Assembly: GCA_012295275.1 (NCBI GenBank)
Contig: CM022673.1
Coordinates: 17,951,310-18,013,309 of the forward strand
Direction: 5' to 3'
DNA: 62,000 nt
From: Chrysomallon squamiferum
Lineage: Eukaryota; Mollusca; Gastropoda; Neomphalida; Peltospiridae
The position numbers and the translations under genes are program-made. Below the pieces are notes generated by a model. It had not been told where the DNA came from, searched no databases, and saw only the letters and a program-made list of their open reading frames with translations. Shown in pieces: positions 1 through 11,819 of this stretch (position 1 is its first letter; the number at the start of each line of letters is the position of its first letter).

Positions 1-583
1 ACATGTAAAACAAGTCATCACCTAACACACTTATACCACACATGTAAAACAAGTCATCACCTAACACACTTATACCACACATGTAAAACAAGTCATCACC
101 TAACACACTTATACCACACGTGTAAAACAAGTCATCACCTAACACTTACTTATGCTACACGTGTAAAACGACAGTCATCCCCTAACACACTTATACCACA
201 CACTTATACCACACGTGTAAAACAACAGTCATCCCCTAACACACTTATACCACACATGTAAAACAAGTCATCACCTAACACACTTATACCACACATGTAA
301 AACAAGTCATCACCTAACACACTTATACCACACATGTAAAACAAGTCATCACCTAACACACTTATACCACACTTATACTACACGTGTAAAATGACAGTCA
401 TCACCTAACACACTTATACCACACACTTATGCTACACGTGTAAAATGACAAGTCATCACCTAACACACTTATACTACATGTAAAACAAGTCATCACCTAA
501 CACACTTATACTACACACTTATGCTACACGTGTAAAATGACAGTCATCACCTAACACACTTATACCACACGTGTAAAACGACA
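1..583. repeat. 39-bp minisatellite in cyclase intron 3
   Basis: About 14 units with consensus features ACATGTAAAACAAGTCATCA then CCTAACACACTTATACCAC. The first units repeat exactly every 39 bp. Variants carry ACGTGT for ACATGT and a short internal duplication of CACACTTATACC. The array may continue left of base 1. Its right end is about 11 bp from the exon 3 donor. Confidence 0.97.
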
Positions 584-594
584 GTGTGACTCAC

Positions 595-797
595 AGAGGA
601 GTACAGAGAAAGGCCATGGCCTCCCAGTCGTCGATGAACTTCATCTGACCACGCAGTAGTAGTCGTCTCGTCACTCTGTCCTCTACCGCCTGGTTGACAT
701 TCTCTATGAGCGGCACTGAGGCGCCGTTCACGCGACACAGTTGTTGTATGCGCTGCAAACTTTCCAGCTCAAATATAACTGACTTGAGACAGAGAAT
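595..797 (-). CDS. Guanylate cyclase coding exon 3: HNOBA domain end, LRGQM motif
   Basis: 67 codons plus 2 nt. The acceptor is TTTCAG and the donor GTGAGT (594-589) is strong. The product contains RLLLRGQMKFIDDWEAMAFL followed by CTPL, corresponding to the conserved L-(K/R)-GQM ... FLCSP segment just before the signalling helix of soluble cyclases. The next exon is beyond the left edge. Confidence 0.92.
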
Positions 798-2130
798 CTG
801 AAACACCACACAGCTTTAAATATTTATAGTGGCATATTCTAAATATTAAATGTGTGTGTGTGTGTGTGTGTGTGTGTCCATGTGTGTGTCTATATATTTA
901 TGTACATATGTATGTGTCTGTCTTTGTGTGTTTATACCAGTATATATTATGTATTAAAAACATTCTCTATATTATAAACAATAGATATATAAAAATTTCA
1001 TGACTTATGTATATTAAATTCTACATTTTATATCATATTTAATATTATTTTTATTATTTTATATTGTCAAGATAAATTATATTATTTTTACTGTACTTTG
1101 TATTATACGTATTATAACACACTGCATTACACTTATACTTACTGTTTTATATTGTTATGTTGTTATGTATTATGTTGTGTGACTGTGTGATATTGTATTA
1201 AATAAATATCATATTGTAATAATTTGTGTTTTAGAATTCTACAGTTCTACATTCAACTAACTGGTCTGACTTTCTACATTAAAGTATTTCAGTTTTCACT
1301 GAGAAAAAAATGCAAGGTAAATATACATGTTCATTAAAATGCTATTTAAGTATAAAATTATAGATTAGAAGCAAATTCGAAAACAGAAAGATTTAATGGA
1401 TTCCATATTTACATTTGTTTTTTTTTAAATGTTTTTTATATCTTTGTTTGATCTCACTTAAAATGGAAGAACATTTTTTCTATTTGAATAAAACTGTTAA
1501 CTAAGAATGAATTAATCAATTCTCTTTATTTCTACCACATTTGATTAAAAAATGTTTTAAATTCTCTTTACAGGATTGTTATGAAAGAAGTTATATTTGT
1601 AACTCTATGTCTGTCTGTTTGTGTGGGAATGTGTTTATGTCTGTGTGTTTATTTTTATGTCTGGTTATTGCTATGTCTGAGTATATGTATGTGTACATAA
1701 ATATATGTATGAGTGTAATTGTATGTGTGCAAGTGTGTGTGTGTATGTGTTTATGTGTGTGTCTGTGCAAATATATTTTGTGTTGTATGTTTTTGTGAGG
1801 GCTTTGTGTGAATATGTGTTGTAAGGTCTTGTGTGTTTGAATATGTGTGTGTATGTATGTGTAGAGTATGTCTGTGTATTTGTATATATCTTTGTGTGTA
1901 TGTGTTAATGTGTTTGTATCTGTATGCATGTATGTGTGTGACTATGCATATACATCTGTGTATATTGTGTCTGAGTGTTTAAATATATGCATATAAATGT
2001 GTGTGCATATGAGTGTGTGAGTGTATATGTCTGTATATGATTGTATGTGTGTGTGTATGTGTATATATGTATATGTGTGTTTATGTGTGTGTATGTGTGT
2101 GTATGAGTATATGTGTGTGTGTGTGTGTGT

Positions 2131-2176
<46 letters not shown>

Positions 2177-4015
2177 GTGTGTTTGTGCGTTCATGTGTAT
2201 AACATTGCTATTTTACATTTTCCCAGATGAAGTCTACAAGGGGACGTCTGAGTACAAAGACGTCGTTGATGCGCTGGTTGATGATGTTGCGCCCCTGCAG
2301 CAGCAAGTCAAGGTTTGGTCCAGTGTACTTGATGATCATGTTTTGGTCAAACACAAGACAGAATGGAAACAGCTAGAAACAGAAATAACAGTTTGACATC
2401 ATCACTGAATAAAAACAGTAAGTTAGCACTAAAATTATAATAAATAAAGAAATTTATCAATTAATAAGTACAAAATAATAAATTAATAATATTATATAAT
2501 TAGTATGTAAAGGAATTAATAACTGATACATTAAAGAATAGAACAGAATATTGTGTAATAAAATTAAATACAAGATAAATAATAGAATATATAAATAAAT
2601 AAATAAATAAAATAAAATAAATAAATTAAATAAATAAATAAATAAATAAATATGTAAGTAAATAAGTAAATAAGTAAATAAATAAATATGTAAATAAAAA
2701 AATAAATAATTAAAATAATCCCAAACTATTTTCATTAATTAATAAAAACAATAAAATAATATAAAATATTTTTTTTATTATTCATTGAAGACTAATTCAA
2801 TAAAAATGTAATTTTTTTTTAAAGGATGTTTTATATTCTGTCTTTTCTTCTCTTTTTTATTTAATTATTTTGTTTCTTTTCTTTTTTCTTTTTTTAATTT
2901 TATTTGACTTGATTTATTTTTAAACTTTTTCTTTATTTTACATTTTGTTTATAAATATTTATTTAGTTTTTTCTTTTATTTTCATTTTTTATTATCTAAT
3001 TTTGTTTCATTTTATTTCCTTTAAAATTTGATTTGATTTATTTTTTATTTTTGTTCATTTTATTTAATTTTTTTATTTTTATCATATTTGTCAAAAAAAT
3101 ATATATTTTTTAATTTTATTTTTTTTATATCTTTATATATTTTATCTTATATTAATATGATTTGATTTTATAATTTTTTTTATTTATTCTGTATTTTTTA
3201 TTTTATATTTGTTTGTTTGTTTCTTTGTTCTATTGCTTTTATTTGATTTTATTCTATTTATTCTATTTTTGTAATAAATATGTAATAACCAATGCTCACA
3301 AAGATGCCTTCAAAATGTACAAATCAGAAAATGTGTTTTAACAGATAAGTAACAAAAAGATAGTTTTAAAAACTACCTTGAAGAATGTGCTGCCTGCGAC
3401 AGGAATGTACTGCATGATGCTGGACGAGGAGAATGTTGGAGTTTTGGGATTGAAGCCGATGTTGTCAAAGTCCAAGCGATACTTAACATGACAGCCGTGT
3501 TCAGTCTTAGTTTCCTGCAGGATGGTGATCACCACATCCACGTTGTAGAACCGTAACGCACACTGTTTCAACTGTCCCATCACATAGTACGTGAACCCCA
3601 CCCGCTTTGACCGGTAGGTCAGGACACACCCGCTGTGGTCCTCTGTGTCGACGATGAAGGAAGGACTCTGAAGTTTGGGGTAGCTGAAGCGCACAGTTTC
3701 ATGCAGATTGTCAATGCCGTGGAGGAAGTCGCGATAGTGCCGTCCTGCCACACGAAGTATCTTGTCATAGCCGTAGTGACGGCAGAAATCAACAAAACAC
3801 TGGCCGAAGTAAAACATGGCGTCATTGATGGTGAGGTTGTCGAGGACCTGGCTGACGCTGTCGGCCAGTTTGACCATGATTTTGTCTTCGTATGTTTTGT
3901 GAGTGGAGAAGACGAGGTTTTTGATGCCAGACAGCTCGAGAATGTCCAGCCACGTCTGCTCGCCGTGCTTCTCCTTGATGAAGTACTGAATACTCTCCAG
4001 CAGAATCCCATACAT
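595..4015 (-). CDS. Atypical soluble guanylate cyclase, 5' half (partial, continues past base 1)
   Basis: Heme-containing cytosolic enzyme that makes cGMP from GTP in response to a diatomic gas. Three exons join in frame (4015-3377, 2372-2217, 797-595) to give 332 complete codons: H-NOX domain (residues 1 to about 185), then the HNOBA/PAS-like region. All splice sites are GT-AG. Visible H-NOX hallmarks are the proximal heme ligand His105 in NLHETVRFSYP and the Y-x-S-x-R heme-propionate motif (Tyr134, Ser136, Arg138). The run RSKRVGFTYYVMGQL resembles, from memory, the insect Gyc-88E and nematode GCY-31 to -37 class rather than the NO-sensitive beta-1 subunit. The coiled coil and catalytic domain should lie to the left of the window. 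Family membership is firm; the subclass and oxygen sensing are inferred. Confidence 0.93.
798..2216 (-). other. Guanylate cyclase intron 2: TG-rich and AT-rich
   Basis: Contains (TG)n near 850-878, an interrupted TG/TATG tract over about 1600-2190 and AT-rich DNA between. The open frames on both strands across 1541-2230 are products of alternating TG/CA repeats and are not genes. Confidence 0.85.
2217..2372 (-). CDS. Guanylate cyclase coding exon 2: start of HNOBA/PAS-like domain
   Basis: 52 codons in phase 0 at both ends. The acceptor is TTTCTAG and the donor follows GAAAAT. The product begins LFPFCLVFDQNMIIKYTG and ends LRRPLVDFIWEN, matching the family pattern in which TF-(C/F)-K is followed by FPF-x-x-x-FD at the H-NOX/HNOBA junction. 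The exon is short enough to be hidden by a longer plus-strand reading frame that runs through the neighbouring TG repeat; that frame is a shadow. Confidence 0.93.
2373..3376 (-). other. Guanylate cyclase intron 1: AAATA and T-rich low complexity
   Basis: An (AAAT)n-like tract around 2590-2720 is followed by a T-rich half, about 2760-3270. No gene is seen apart from splice signals at the two ends. Confidence 0.85.
3377..4015 (-). CDS. Guanylate cyclase coding exon 1: complete H-NOX domain
   Basis: 213 codons, phase 0 at the 3' end (AAG followed by the donor GTAGTT). The start MYGILLESIQ is the usual N-terminus of this family and has A at -3. The frame stays open upstream to an ATG at 4078, but that stretch is partly a TTG-repeat product and lies outside the predicted exon, so I chose 4015. 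GC content is much higher than in the surrounding DNA, as expected of a conserved exon in an AT-rich genome. Confidence 0.94.
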
Positions 4016-4057
4016 CCTCCCCCGGCAGTGGACTGGCTTCCTTAGGTGTTCCTCACA
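4016..4057 (-). other. 5' UTR part of the first coding exon of the guanylate cyclase
   Basis: Immediately upstream of the start codon lies 42 nt of non-repetitive sequence preceded by CAG at 4060-4058, a plausible splice acceptor. If so, at least one non-coding exon lies further right on the minus strand. The upstream tract is a (GTT)n microsatellite instead of a normal polypyrimidine tract. Confidence 0.5.
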
Positions 4058-4060
4058 CTG

Positions 4061-4444
4061 CAACAACAACAACAACAACAGTAGTAATAGCTATAATAAT
4101 ATCAACAACAATAATAATAATATTCAGTAATAATAACAATAAAATCAGTAATAATAATAATAATGAGTAATAATTATAATAATAATAACAAAAATAACTA
4201 ATAATAGCAATACTAATAATATCAATATTAATAATAATAATAACAATAACATTAATAATAACAGCAATACTAATAACAATAACAAAATAATAGTAATAAT
4301 AATAAAAAATGATAATGATAATAATATTAGTATAACAATATAATATTTGCTGTTATTCATAGTAAACAGTAATAATAACAGCACTACTACTGATAAAAAT
4401 AACAACTTAAACAACATTAACAACAACAACAACACCAATGACAC

Positions 4445-4520
<76 letters not shown>
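4061..4520. repeat. Trinucleotide block AAC / AAT / GAT
   Basis: (CAA)n at 4061-4079 grades into imperfect AAT/AAC repeats, then pure (AAT)n near 4446-4490 and (GAT)n near 4490-4518. It borders the cyclase exon directly. Confidence 0.95.
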
Positions 4521-5875
4521 TAATAATAAGACTAAGAAGAAGAGGAAGGAGGACTTAAACTAAGTAAGCCAGACTAATACAACATTGAGATGACTCCAAT
4601 GTCACAGTAAATTATCAAGTTTAACATTTTACCATGTTACTCAACATTCAACTAACAATCCTTTCAGTGAACACACTTCATTAATATCTCAATTTTAACA
4701 GGTAAACTTAATGATTTATCTGGCATTTTCACATCACAACTTCTTAACAGTCTCAACATTACAATACTTTAATAGTTGAGAATATTTGTAAACACTGATT
4801 TTTTTATAATAATTTTCTGATATGAAGAACTTTCTCTGATTACTGACATTTTTTTGTCAGAGTATTACATCATACATCATATTTCTTCTTTTTTCTGCAG
4901 TAGTCATTTTCCAAGTTAAAACATCATTAAAACCATGTAAAATCTCAGTTTAAATATTTAATTTACATGATTTATGATTAACAAACAGGTATTAAAGTAA
5001 CTCTCGTATTTCATACAGTCAAATGTACTTTTTATCACTTCACAAATATCAATTAATTAATTTAAACTGTTAAGATTTAAACTGTGGTTCAAGTAGATGA
5101 TATTCAGGTGTTACACTGGACTGGAGGAAATGTAATCTAAAGTTCAGCAGTACTAAACATGTGACAACTAGACCTGTCACTACAGAACCGGTGAAAGCTG
5201 TGACATGTAAGTCACTGAGGGGTAAAGTTTGCTAATAATCCAGTCACAACCCATCAACCCTCTTTAAAATCATGAAAAATACTGTAAAGAATAAAAATAC
5301 TTAAATAATATAGAAATACTTTAAACAATATAAAAATATCCTAAATATAAAATTACTTTAACATAAAAGTACTTTGAAATAAATATCAGATTTCTGTAAA
5401 GTAATTTTATCTACAGCATATGGTACTTATTAAAAATCTGTCAAGGATCTCAACTGCAATGATAACTCATAATAAAAGTTTACTGCAGAAATAAAATGTT
5501 TTTCAAACAAAGTCTGACATCCCCAAGTAATAACAGAAGCAACACCTACTATGAGATGTTCATTAAAGAACAAGAATCACAAGTATTCACCATTTTAAAA
5601 ATAATTGCACTGTTATTAAATCTTACTGATATAAATTATTTGAGATTTTGATTTAACATTCTGCATAATGCTATTACCTTATTTACCCCAGAACCAGACA
5701 CTTCTGTGTGTTATTATCTGTGTGCAATTACAACACATATAAATGTTCTTTGTTGTTAAGAGTTTTAAAAATAGTTTAAATAATCTCTGTTATTGTTATC
5801 TCACAACTCACTGATGCTGAAACTTGAAATTGTTTCAATCTTAAAATGAATCCCAACTTGTTATAGACCATTACT
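4521..5875. other. AT-rich single-copy DNA, no gene seen
   Basis: Non-repetitive AT-rich sequence with no convincing exon on either strand. Either intergenic or part of a 5' intron of the cyclase. Confidence 0.5.
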
Positions 5876-6030
5876 CCTTTTTTGTAGTAGTAGTTGTAGT
5901 AGTACAATAGTAACAGTAGTTGTAGTAGAATTTGTAATAACAGTAATAGTAATAATAGAAGTAGTAGTAGTTGTAGTAGGAATAGCAATAGTAGTAGTAA
6001 TAGTATTTGTTGTTGTTGTTGTTGTAGTGG
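5876..6030. repeat. Imperfect (TAG/TTG/TAA)n trinucleotide block
   Basis: GTAGTAGTTGTAGTAG-type runs ending in (TTG)n at about 6008-6024. Confidence 0.9.
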
Positions 6031-6638
6031 TATTAATAACAGTTTGCCTACAGAATCAACAGACTACTTATGCTGTTAATTAACAACAAATATATTAAAC
6101 CAGTTTACAATTTAAAAAATATATTTTCAACTTACTAACAACTTGTTGTAAAATCATTGTTTACATCCTTTTGAATTAAACTGAGAATTAACATTCAACC
6201 CCCATCATAATAATAATAAAAACATTTTAAACCAGTTTACAGATAAAAAAAAACATTATAAATTTTACCTTAAATTTAATTTAATTCATTATAGAATCAC
6301 CTGTTTTGAATTGAACCTAAAAACACCTGTCAAGTGCTTGTTGCAAAAAAACAAAACAAAAATAAGAAACAACTAATACAAATACTTCAAATCCTCCCAG
6401 AAATAAAAAAATCTGAACATTTACCTCCATGTTGAAACTGTTGAAAAAAACATCTCCACACAACACTGAACACAGTTCAAGTCTGTGTTGTTAAACTTCA
6501 CAGATTCCTACAGAGAGACTCCATGGTCAGATCCAGGGTTTGGAAAAGAGTGAAACCAGGTTTGTTGTGTTTACAACATTCAAGATGATACAATAATAAT
6601 AATAATGTCAATGACAATAATAAATAATAATAATAGCA

Positions 6639-6639
<1 letters not shown>

Positions 6640-6703
<64 letters not shown>
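6640..6703. repeat. (AAT)n microsatellite
   Basis: About 21 uninterrupted AAT units inside a wider AAT/AAC-rich region, 6590-6735. Confidence 0.97.
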
Positions 6704-6706
<3 letters not shown>

Positions 6707-7189
6707 CAATAAAAACAACAACAATAACAAAAATAAAGATTATTTTAAAAAGTACAAAGACACCCAATAATCCCAATCCTGCACCAAACCAGTTTGAAAA
6801 ATCTACTGGAATTCACAGAAAACACAAGAACTTGTTTTTTTTTAAATGTTTCTTTTCTTCCTACTTATATTTGTAAACAAGAATTTTTATGAGAGACAAA
6901 ACTAACATGTGGTTTCCAACTCACCTGAATACCTGGTAACACTAATTGGATAATGTTGAGACTAAAATTAGGAGGTGTGTTTTAGGAGAACATTATGTAA
7001 TTACAGTTTACAATGTATGTGTGTGAGCAGCCATTTTTCTCAATACAGACTCAGAGAAAACAGAAAACCTGGTATGTACTTGTATAACAGCTCAAAACAC
7101 TGGACTAAGTGGAAACAAATAATTCTTTTAAATAATAATGTTGTAGTTGTATTATGAAAAGTATAGATTATTATATGATAATATCAATA

Positions 7190-7275
7190 CATATACATCA
7201 ATACATACACATATATATGTATGTGTGTATATACACACATACATATACATACATATATGAATATATGTGTATATA

Positions 7276-7307
<32 letters not shown>

Positions 7308-7330
7308 AACACACACATCTATATACATAC
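7190..7330. repeat. Alternating TA/TG/CA tract
   Basis: TATATG, TGTGTG and (AT)n runs, followed by ACAC and ACATAC. The short frame across it is repeat-derived. Confidence 0.85.
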
Positions 7331-7522
7331 AAACATGTACACATACTCATAATTTATAATTATGCTAATACATAATGGTAATAATAACAGCAACAGAAAA
7401 AACAATAAAAGTAAAAATTAATAAATACATGAATTAATTAAATTAAAAAATGTAATAAAAATTAATGTAATATGATGATTGTATATGTTACTTCATTTCA
7501 GTTCAATAGTTAATACAAAAAC

Positions 7523-7523
<1 letters not shown>

Positions 7524-7553
<30 letters not shown>

Positions 7554-7626
7554 AAACCTCAAATCAAACTGTAGTGAAAAACCAAACATTTAAAAAACCC
7601 TGTTAGAGTGTATAAAAAAGAAGACA

Positions 7627-7657
<31 letters not shown>

Positions 7658-7658
7658 A
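7524..7658. repeat. Opposed poly-A and poly-T tracts about 80 bp apart
   Basis: About 27 A residues end near 7549 and about 28 T residues run 7630-7658. The DNA between is ordinary AT-rich sequence. The two homopolymers are inverted copies and could pair. Confidence 0.85.
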
Positions 7659-8254
7659 TCAGAACTGAAGTTTGTATCCTGCAGAATCTGTCAGTGTTCA
7701 CTGATAACTGGTTGTAGCAGTAAACATGATCAATATTTGTTTAACTTGATGTAAACAAATATTCAGTCAGGCTGAGTCCTTTCTTACATTGTTAAAATAT
7801 GTGTTTAATGTGCCTCCCCCACCTTCACACATGGTTACAATTAAGTTTTATATTAAATGATAAACAGAAGTGTGTCATTGTGCAAAGTTGTCTCGGTTTT
7901 ACTTGTTATTTTAGAAACACACATCATATTACAAGCTGGTGGCATGAAACACGTGCATTGACCAACAGGCAAGAATAACTAATAAGAATAAATGTATAAT
8001 ACCCTAAATATATTCAATAGGTTCCAGGATCAGTTCTAGTTAGTGTGGTGTTTCTCTTTTTTCCCATTCCAAGTAGACTCAGTGAGTACTTCCCTGAGTT
8101 AATTAGTGAGATGAGACAACACTGTCATACTGTACAATTACAGTTAACATTTCTAGGTAAAAGTATGAACCAGAATCATAACAGAAACTACACAATTATT
8201 TAAATATTTAGAAAAATTACACATCACAAACTTTTTACTCATTCACTTTTATTT

Positions 8255-8345
8255 ATATCAGGTCAGGATGAAGATTTGATCCAACAACCTCACATTCTAA
8301 AGATTGACAATTTAGAGGTAGACAGAAGATCAGTTGTGCTAAAAT
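8255..8345 (-). repeat. Possible tRNA-derived SINE remnant
   Basis: Read on the minus strand, the block around GATTTGATCCAACAACCTCA resembles the T-loop/B-box and anticodon-arm part of a tRNA-like SINE head. The match is by eye only and there is no intact A-box. It is not a functional tRNA gene. Confidence 0.3.
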
Positions 8346-8534
8346 TGTGAACAGGTAAACATGATAACCTGACCCATGTCACAGGTCACTAATTAATAAT
8401 TAATAATCATCTGATCTCAGGTAACCTTAACCATGAACTAAATTTTTTTTTATCATATTGTATTCTAAACATATTGTAAACATCCATTGATGAACTTAAA
8501 CAAGAAACAAACAATAAATATACATATAGGTTGC

Positions 8535-8785
8535 ATTCATGTATATGTGTGTGTCTATGTATGTCTGTGTGTATGTGTGTGTGAGTGTCTATGTATGTAT
8601 ATGTATATGTATATGTATGTACGTATGTATGTCTGTATATATGTATGTGTTTATATATGTCTCTGTGTATTGTGTGTGTGCCTGTATATGTATGTGTGTG
8701 TGTCTATGTATGTATGTATGCATGTATGTATGTATGTATGTATATGCATGTATGTATGTATGTATGTATGTATGTATTAGTAAGA
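8535..8785. repeat. (TATG)n / TG compound microsatellite
   Basis: Imperfect TG and TATG units end in about 17 nearly perfect (GTAT)n units. It opens overlapping repeat-only frames on both strands, none of which looks like a gene. Confidence 0.95.
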
Positions 8786-8899
8786 AAACTAAATGTGTGT
8801 ATAGTAAAAAAAATAAGTAAAGCATCTAATCTTTCCTTCCTACACATGTGCCACCAAATTCTGCATTAATCAAATAATTCAGTTAAAATATTTGAAAAA

Positions 8900-9090
8900 T
8901 AAACACACAAAACAAAACATGCAGACAGACATAAACGTACACACATACATACATAGTCATATATCAATACATATATGTATAATTTAAACATATATTTAAA
9001 TGAACATTGTATAATACACACAGACAAACATACACACACATACACACACACATACACATACACACACACATACCACACACATGTACAAAT
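8900..9090. repeat. CA / CATA-rich tract
   Basis: ACACATACAC-type runs, with a second CA-rich stretch at about 9530-9670. Confidence 0.9.
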
Positions 9091-9699
9091 ACTATATTAT
9101 CTATTAGACAAACAAACCCACACAGAGACTTTTATTTGCTTACAAACTTTCTTATTCTTATTTACTTATTGATTGAAAGTAAGACCAGAGTAAAACAAAC
9201 TCTTGTACTTTACAGATGTACTTTAACCATTACCAGTTGATTTCATAGATATTCTCTTCTTGTGAGTCAGGTAAAAATCAGGTGATGTTGCCATTAATCA
9301 CACAGGTAAACAATCATTTATCTTTGTCTTCATCTTGTTGTGTTCATATTTTGTCTCAGTCCATCAACTTGTCTGAGATAAATTACTGGTTTTAGTGGTT
9401 TTTATTTAGATATGTTTGATTTATACCCAGACAGACAGACAGAAATATAATGCTAAGATGTTCTGTTGATTATTGAAATACATTAAAATACAGCTATGCA
9501 TATCATGCATATAAAAACATAACTATAAACCCAAACACACACACACACTCAAAAACACACACACATACAGACACAAACATATACACACTCAAACACATCT
9601 AAATACACAAATGTACACACATAAACACACACACTAACACTCACATACATACATAAACTTATAAACAGACATACAATAATGAATTGTTGGAAAATCAGA

Positions 9700-11100
9700 A
9701 AGTTAATATACTAGGAAACAAAATAAAAATATGTTAAGATAAGTTAGAAAATAATAATAATATATAATAACAGTAAAATGGGTAATGATAACAACTAAAT
9801 GATAATAATTTCTGAAATATTAATATTATACACAAAAATAGCAAGAAAACAGTTGCATCATGAGAAAAAACTTTGACCATCATCAAAGCAAGAACAACAA
9901 TAACAATAATAACAATATCAATAAAAGAGATAATTAATGTTACCTGTAATTTCAGTTATCAGGTAAAACTGTAAACAACATTTGCATTCAGTTTTTTCAG
10001 TTACATGTGTACATAACTTTATCTGTACCTCATTATGTAAATCAGCATTAAAAAAACAGGTAACAAGCAGGTATCTACAGGTAACTACTGATCAGGTAAA
10101 TGAGTTTACATATCTCAGGTGTTCAGAGGATTAACAGAATCCATTTGTCACCTGTGTAAAATATGACAGCTTGTTACCTATGTACATGTTATTAAAGTGT
10201 TTATCATGTTAAATATCTTTTCAAACTGCGAACCTGTTTGTATCAGGTTTCTTGTTTTACTTCAGTGATGTTAGTATGGGACACATTTCACAGTATTTCA
10301 GTATTCTGCTGTGATCAATAATGGGTGTAACCAATCAGCAGATCAATGAATGAATGTTTGTTTGTTTAATGGCATCTAAAAATATTTTTAAATTACCCAT
10401 TACAACGTGTAAATCATATATGCTTTCATAGTAGCAGTATTGTACAGAAATCTTGTTTGAATTTCTAAGAAAAACCATGGATCTCTCAAGATTTGTAAAA
10501 GTTTACAGTATTGAAAAACATCTCAAGGCAGATTTTAGATTTGCCTCAGGATGTCTCTGGATGTTTTAGCATAACCAAGAATTTCAAATGAAATACAGGA
10601 TTTCCAAGGATTTATGAAATTTTAAATTCTAAAATTTAAAAATATATCCTGCTTAAGGATGTACTTCAGTTTCTGTACCTAAGTGGCAGGTTACAGAATT
10701 TATGAAGATCAGATCTATTAGGACTTCTGTAATTTCAGAGCATTCTTAGAACATATTTTTTATATAGAAATTCTAACTATCCTTAGATCCTGTTAGGACT
10801 TTAAAAGGATTTCCAGAACATATTTCAATTTTCTTCCATTTTTAAGGATCTTTAAATTTTCTAGGACTTCCTGGATTTCTAAGAATATACTTTTTCCCCG
10901 ATATATCCTAGAATCTTACTTATCTCCCAATAAAATCTAGGATTTATTATGATCAGTCAACATTCTCCAGCACTAGACTTTGTGTGAGAGAAGTGACAGA
11001 TTTGGCAGTGACCCTCATTCTGTAATTAAACTGACAGTTTCACACACACTGATCTCTGCTAACTTCTCAACACTGTAATGGCTACTTCTAACTTCATCTT
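9700..11100. other. AT-rich single-copy DNA, no gene seen
   Basis: No exon recognised. From about 10490 to 10940 the motif AGGATTT and close variants recur irregularly, without a fixed period. Confidence 0.5.
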
Positions 11101-11187
11101 AATCTTGTCAGCTGACACTGGAATCACTTTAACCAGTAATAAATATAATAGGCTGGCGTGAATCACAGCAATCTGCACTGTACTTAC

Positions 11188-11350
11188 CACTTGCTGGCTC
11201 AAGATGTAAGTTAACAAGATAAACTGGCTTGCTTTGAATGCACGGCAGAGGACTTAAAGGCTGGGTGACATGCAATGCGGCCATACGTGATGGAAGCGTT
11301 TCTGAAACGGAGCTAGTGTCTGTGTTCAGAAAATGAAACTTTTGCATGTT
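11188..11350 (-). other. Candidate non-coding or 5' exon ending in a strong donor
   Basis: A GC-richer island in AT-rich DNA, with an open minus-strand frame containing MAALHVTQPLSPLPC. It is followed by GTG and a consensus donor GTAAGTA (11187-11181). Orientation and position would suit an upstream exon of the cyclase gene. No homology is recognised and the 5' boundary is a guess. Confidence 0.25.
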
Positions 11351-11522
11351 TATTGTTTTTTTATGACAGGATAATTCGGAGTTAGTGATGTAAAGCAGTT
11401 AGTTGAAAATAAACCTGTTTAGACTGATGCAAGCCCGTCATAAAAGTGGGAGAATGAATTTTACACGATATTGCTACACGGCAAATAAAGCTGCTAATTT
11501 TAGAAATAAGTTGCTGATTGTT

Positions 11523-11706
11523 GATATTGATGATGATGATGATGATGATGATGAAAATGCAGTAGTGGTAGTAAAATTAGCAACTGTAATAATAGTAATA
11601 GTTGTAGCAATAATGATTTCACATAATAAAAATTGTTTCCCACAGGCTTCATTAAAAAAATAATAATAATAATAAAAATATATAAATAAATAAATAAAAT
11701 AAAGTG

Positions 11707-11771
<65 letters not shown>

Positions 11772-11810
11772 TAATAATATTAAATAAATAAATAAAAATA
11801 TATATAAATC
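11523..11810. repeat. (GAT)n and (AAT)n microsatellites
   Basis: (GAT)n at about 11525-11553 and about 20 AAT units at about 11708-11767, flanked by (AAAT)n. Confidence 0.95.
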
Positions 11811-11819
11811 CTCCTCTAG

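Noticed and set aside
2013-2396. Plus-strand frame of 127 aa ending in DEVYKGTSEYKDVVDALVDD
   Set aside because: The first half is a TG repeat and the second half is the antisense of cyclase exon 2, which matches its family on the minus strand and has correct splice sites.
3619-4045. Open frames of 130 aa (minus) and 136 aa (plus) over the cyclase exon
   Set aside because: Shadows of the H-NOX exon in other frames.
8040-8110. Third copy of the SINE block, based on TTTTTTCCCATTCCAAG
   Set aside because: Similarity ends after the first 12 or so bases and the next conserved segments are absent.
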